Assembly (NCBI GenBank): GCA_013215905.1
Contig: JABSQI010000075.1
Span: 1-7,842 of the forward strand
Direction: 5' to 3'
Origin: Legionellales bacterium
Lineage (GTDB): Bacteria; Pseudomonadota; Gammaproteobacteria; PIVX01
Length of the DNA: 7,842 bases
The translations under genes and the position numbers were made by a program. How positions within the stretch are numbered: the first letter of the stretch is position 1; each line of letters begins with the position of its first letter. Positions 6,117-7,842 of the stretch are shown here, in pieces. The notes under the pieces were generated by a model, which was given only the letters and a program-made list of their open reading frames with translations, did no database searches and was not told where the DNA came from.

Positions 6117-6872
6117 CTAGATTTTAGATTTTTTGGAATAGTATTTTTCTCTAAAAATACGCTTAGATTCAAATTTCATATTTTTAAGAGTCCCAACAAT
6201 TTCTTCTATCATATATGGGTTACCACATAAATAAATCATATCATTATCTTTATCTAAATTGATATCATCAAAGGCTTTCTGTACATATCCTGTAAACTCA
6301 TAGTTACTTGTTAAATTCTTGTGTCGACTATAATATGCTCTGAATTTATAATTAGTAAATTTATCAGTTAGACGCAGGAAGTCAGCAGGATATAGAAGCT
6401 CATCAGGATTTTGTACTCCTTGCAGGATAATAGTTGAATGGTTTTGATCTTTTAAATTATCTGCAATTCTATTTAACATACTGCGATATGGAGTTATCCC
6501 TGTTCCTGTTCCAATAAAAATATACCTTTTAGGCAAAAGTGTTTGATTGTCAAGAATCAGCTTTCCATAAGGACCTGATGCCATTACTGCGTCTCCTTGT
6601 TGCAGATTAAATAAAAACTTAGCTCCTGGTCCTTCTTCTACAAATGTAGCTGCAAATTCTATTATATCTGTAGGTTTATCCTCATGGATAGTGGCTATAC
6701 TATAGCTTCTTTTTATAGGTTGTCCGTCATCTTTATTAAAGTGCAAAGATATAAATTGACCTGGGATGAATTTAAATTCAGGGTTATCTGTGATTTGAAA
6801 AGAAAAATGTTTAACCTTAGAGGTGAGCATTTTTGACTCAAGAAGTTTTAGTGTGAATACAGGTTTTTGCAT
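6117..6872 (-). CDS. fpr: Ferredoxin/flavodoxin-NADP reductase (Fpr-type)
   Basis: This 251-residue flavoprotein is predicted to pass electrons between NADP(H) and ferredoxin or flavodoxin, supplying reduced ferredoxin for Fe-S cluster work or oxidative-stress defence. Residues about 5-100 form the FAD-binding barrel with PGQF (37-40), the flavin motif KRSYSIA (54-60) and EEGPGAKFL (79-87). Residues about 115-251 form the NAD(P)-binding domain with FIGTGTGITPYRSML (119-133), LQGVQNPDELLY (150-161) and IYLCGNPYMIEEI (213-225). The end FREKYYSKK resembles the aromatic terminus of bacterial Fpr enzymes. Length is normal. The electron partner is not encoded here, and a related FAD oxidoreductase role cannot be excluded. 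It is probably the first gene of the fpr-fba-alkD transcript. There is no Shine-Dalgarno sequence, and a TATAAT lies only 14 bases before the ATG. Confidence 0.85.
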   Translation of the reverse strand: MQKPVFTLKLLESKMLTSKVKHFSFQITDNPEFKFIPGQFISLHFNKDDGQPIKRSYSIATIHEDKPTDIIEFAATFVEEGPGAKFLFNLQQGDAVMASGPYGKLILDNQTLLPKRYIFIGTGTGITPYRSMLNRIADNLKDQNHSTIILQGVQNPDELLYPADFLRLTDKFTNYKFRAYYSRHKNLTSNYEFTGYVQKAFDDINLDKDNDMIYLCGNPYMIEEIVGTLKNMKFESKRIFREKYYSKKSKI

Positions 6873-6885
6873 AGTACTAACTGAT

Positions 6886-6912
6886 ATTATAAATTAAGTA
6901 TTTATATTGTAA
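6886..6912 (-). promoter_or_regulatory. Candidate promoter of the fpr-fba-alkD transcript
   Basis: A perfect TATAAT on the minus strand occupies 6886-6891. The nearest -35-like string is TTACAA at 6907-6912, with a 15-bp spacer that is shorter than optimal. Transcription from here would start about seven bases before the fpr ATG, giving a nearly leaderless message, which agrees with the lack of a Shine-Dalgarno site. Confidence 0.4.
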
Positions 6913-7028
6913 TATATGCCGGTGAAATAAACAAATTCATATTTTAATTATAAATTTCCTCCGGAATTATTTGTTGGAATTTGTTATGATGCACAGCTAT
7001 AGAAACTATGTTAGGATTAATAGAAAAA

Positions 7029-7033
7029 GAGGG
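7029..7033 (+). promoter_or_regulatory. Shine-Dalgarno site of the exported 208-aa protein
   Basis: GAGGG lies eight bases before the ATG at 7042 and supports that start, which also places a complete signal peptide at the N-terminus. Confidence 0.65.
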
Positions 7034-7041
7034 ATTAATTT

Positions 7042-7668
7042 ATGGTTGCAAGGATATTATATCTATTAGTATTGATTAATTTTTATAACGTAAGTTATGC
7101 TGATGACGCCAAATTTTTAACTGCGATTAGTAATAGTGCTCATGAATTATACCTCGACTTACAACTCGTAAATCTAAAAGTAAATAAGACTTCAGAGCAA
7201 ACCGATGAGTTATACATGTCGATAGCCACTTTTCCTTCAGAAGGTAGGACTGGACACTATTTAATTCCTTCTGCGCCAAAATATTGGTTATCTTCTCATG
7301 TTAATAAGATTAATAAATTGTCTTTATGGCACGGTATTTTAGGTAAAGGTAATAAGATTACAATTCAATTGTCTTTGATTGAGAAAGATCTTCCTCCATT
7401 TGATGCTGATGACTTAGTTGGAACTATTGTGGTGAAGGACAAGTATATTGATGGTAAGTTATTTTTTGAATTGAGCATACTTTATACTAAAAAAGACAAG
7501 CTTCCAAAAGTAGCAGATAATGATTCTGGCATAGAAAATAATTTAATGGCAAAAAAATATTCATTAATTTCTGATGATGCAAATTATGATGCCAAATTGT
7601 CTTTTATTACTTACTCAGAAGATTCGTACATAAACAAGTTTAGTAAAGTAAATCCTGCTAAAAAATAG
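7042..7668 (+). CDS. Exported protein with possible C2-like domain (208 aa)
   Basis: I do not recognise a named family. Residues 1-20 form a clear Sec signal peptide (VARILYLLVLINFYNVSYA, cut after SYA), so the mature protein is periplasmic, surface-bound or released. Residues about 35-147 look like a beta-sandwich of alternating strands: ELYLDLQLVNLKV, DELYMSIATF, KLSLWHGIL, KITIQLSLIEKD, DADDLVGTIVVKD and KLFFELSILY. The order strand, then EKDLPPFDADDLVGT (114-128), resembles C2 domains, where acidic loop residues bind calcium before a (D/E)xxG turn; Asp121, Asp123 and Asp124 are candidate ligands. The last 55 residues are polar and probably flexible. It diverges from fpr across a 169-bp gap. 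The C2 reading comes from pattern only and a profile search could overturn it. Confidence 0.78.
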   Translation: MVARILYLLVLINFYNVSYADDAKFLTAISNSAHELYLDLQLVNLKVNKTSEQTDELYMSIATFPSEGRTGHYLIPSAPKYWLSSHVNKINKLSLWHGILGKGNKITIQLSLIEKDLPPFDADDLVGTIVVKDKYIDGKLFFELSILYTKKDKLPKVADNDSGIENNLMAKKYSLISDDANYDAKLSFITYSEDSYINKFSKVNPAKK

Positions 7669-7683
7669 TGAGCATAAAGGGTC

Positions 7684-7710
7684 AATAATATGCATGTTTA
7701 TTATTTTTAT
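7684..7710 (+). terminator. Weak AT hairpin after the exported-protein gene
   Basis: AATAATA (7684-7690) and TATTATT (7699-7705) pair around an 8-base loop containing TGCATG, followed by a T-rich stretch. The position, 16 bases past the stop, and the T tail suit a rho-independent terminator. The stem is pure A-T and would be unstable. Confidence 0.3.
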
Positions 7711-7787
7711 GTATAGTATTATAAATAATAATTTGTATTGCTTTTACCAGAGATAAGCTTTTTTAACTATTTATTATTGGGGTTATT

Positions 7788-7842
7788 ATGCAAATATCTT
7801 ATGAATATTTTTCAAAGATTAATGTACGTTCTGCAACAATTG
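7788..7842 (+). CDS. csaA: Start of a CsaA-type tRNA-binding-domain protein (partial)
   Basis: The window cuts this gene after 18 codons: MQISYEYFSKINVRSATI. The pattern I-S/T-x-x-x-F-x-K-(I/V)-(D/N)-(I/V)-R-x-x-x-I matches the opening strand of the small EMAP/Arc1p-like tRNA-binding fold found in CsaA (usual form: FxKVDIRVGTI). CsaA proteins are about 110 residues and are described as export-related chaperones with tRNA-binding capacity. Asn in place of the usual Asp and SAT in place of VGT are mild deviations. A GGGG Shine-Dalgarno-like run at 7779-7782 lies five bases before the ATG. The call rests on very few residues, and a longer protein carrying this domain at its N-terminus is possible. 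Confidence 0.5.
   Translation, partial: MQISYEYFSKINVRSATI

Noticed and set aside
6102..6118. AATATCT repeated twice with a 3-base gap at the fpr stop codon
   Set aside because: This short AT-rich direct repeat overlaps the stop codon of fpr and is expected by chance at this composition.

Overview
The window is very AT-rich, with long A/T tracts between genes and Lys/Asn/Ile/Ser-rich proteins. It encodes a mixture of conserved housekeeping enzymes and fast-evolving surface or secreted proteins. That mix suggests a host-associated Gram-negative bacterium with a reduced genome, in the style of Rickettsiales, Holosporales or an amoeba/protist symbiont. The Gram-negative part rests on the outer-membrane inverse autotransporter barrel. 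The lineage is inference from composition and gene content only, because no rRNA or other phylogenetic marker is present.

Left part (1-2923): a short possible 3' end of a rightward gene lies at the edge, next to a (TA)n tract. A leftward 710-residue inverse autotransporter (intimin/invasin-type barrel) follows. Its exported part is coiled coil and lysine-rich helix instead of the usual Ig-like domains. Behind it lie a possible leftward 64-residue single-pass membrane protein and a regulatory-looking gap holding a 15-bp palindrome and a good promoter for the next gene.

Middle (2924-4111): a rightward 395-residue, lysine-rich, helical protein with no signal peptide and no family that I recognise. 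It is flanked by two similar but imperfect direct repeats and carries a WWKKKKRR cluster. It is the best candidate here for an undescribed accessory or effector-like protein, although secretion cannot be shown from the sequence.

Right part (4292-6872): three leftward conserved genes in the transcription order ferredoxin/flavodoxin-NADP reductase, class I fructose-bisphosphate aldolase and AlkD-like DNA glycosylase. The gaps of about 55-57 bp suggest one transcript, though their functions (redox, glycolysis/gluconeogenesis, base excision repair) do not form an obvious pathway. Diverging from them is a rightward gene for a 208-residue exported protein with a possible C2-like domain. The window ends in the first 18 codons of a probable CsaA-type tRNA-binding-domain protein.

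The interesting material is therefore the surface/secreted set: the coiled-coil inverse autotransporter, the orphan basic protein and the exported C2-like protein. No CRISPR array, transposase, tRNA or rRNA was seen.
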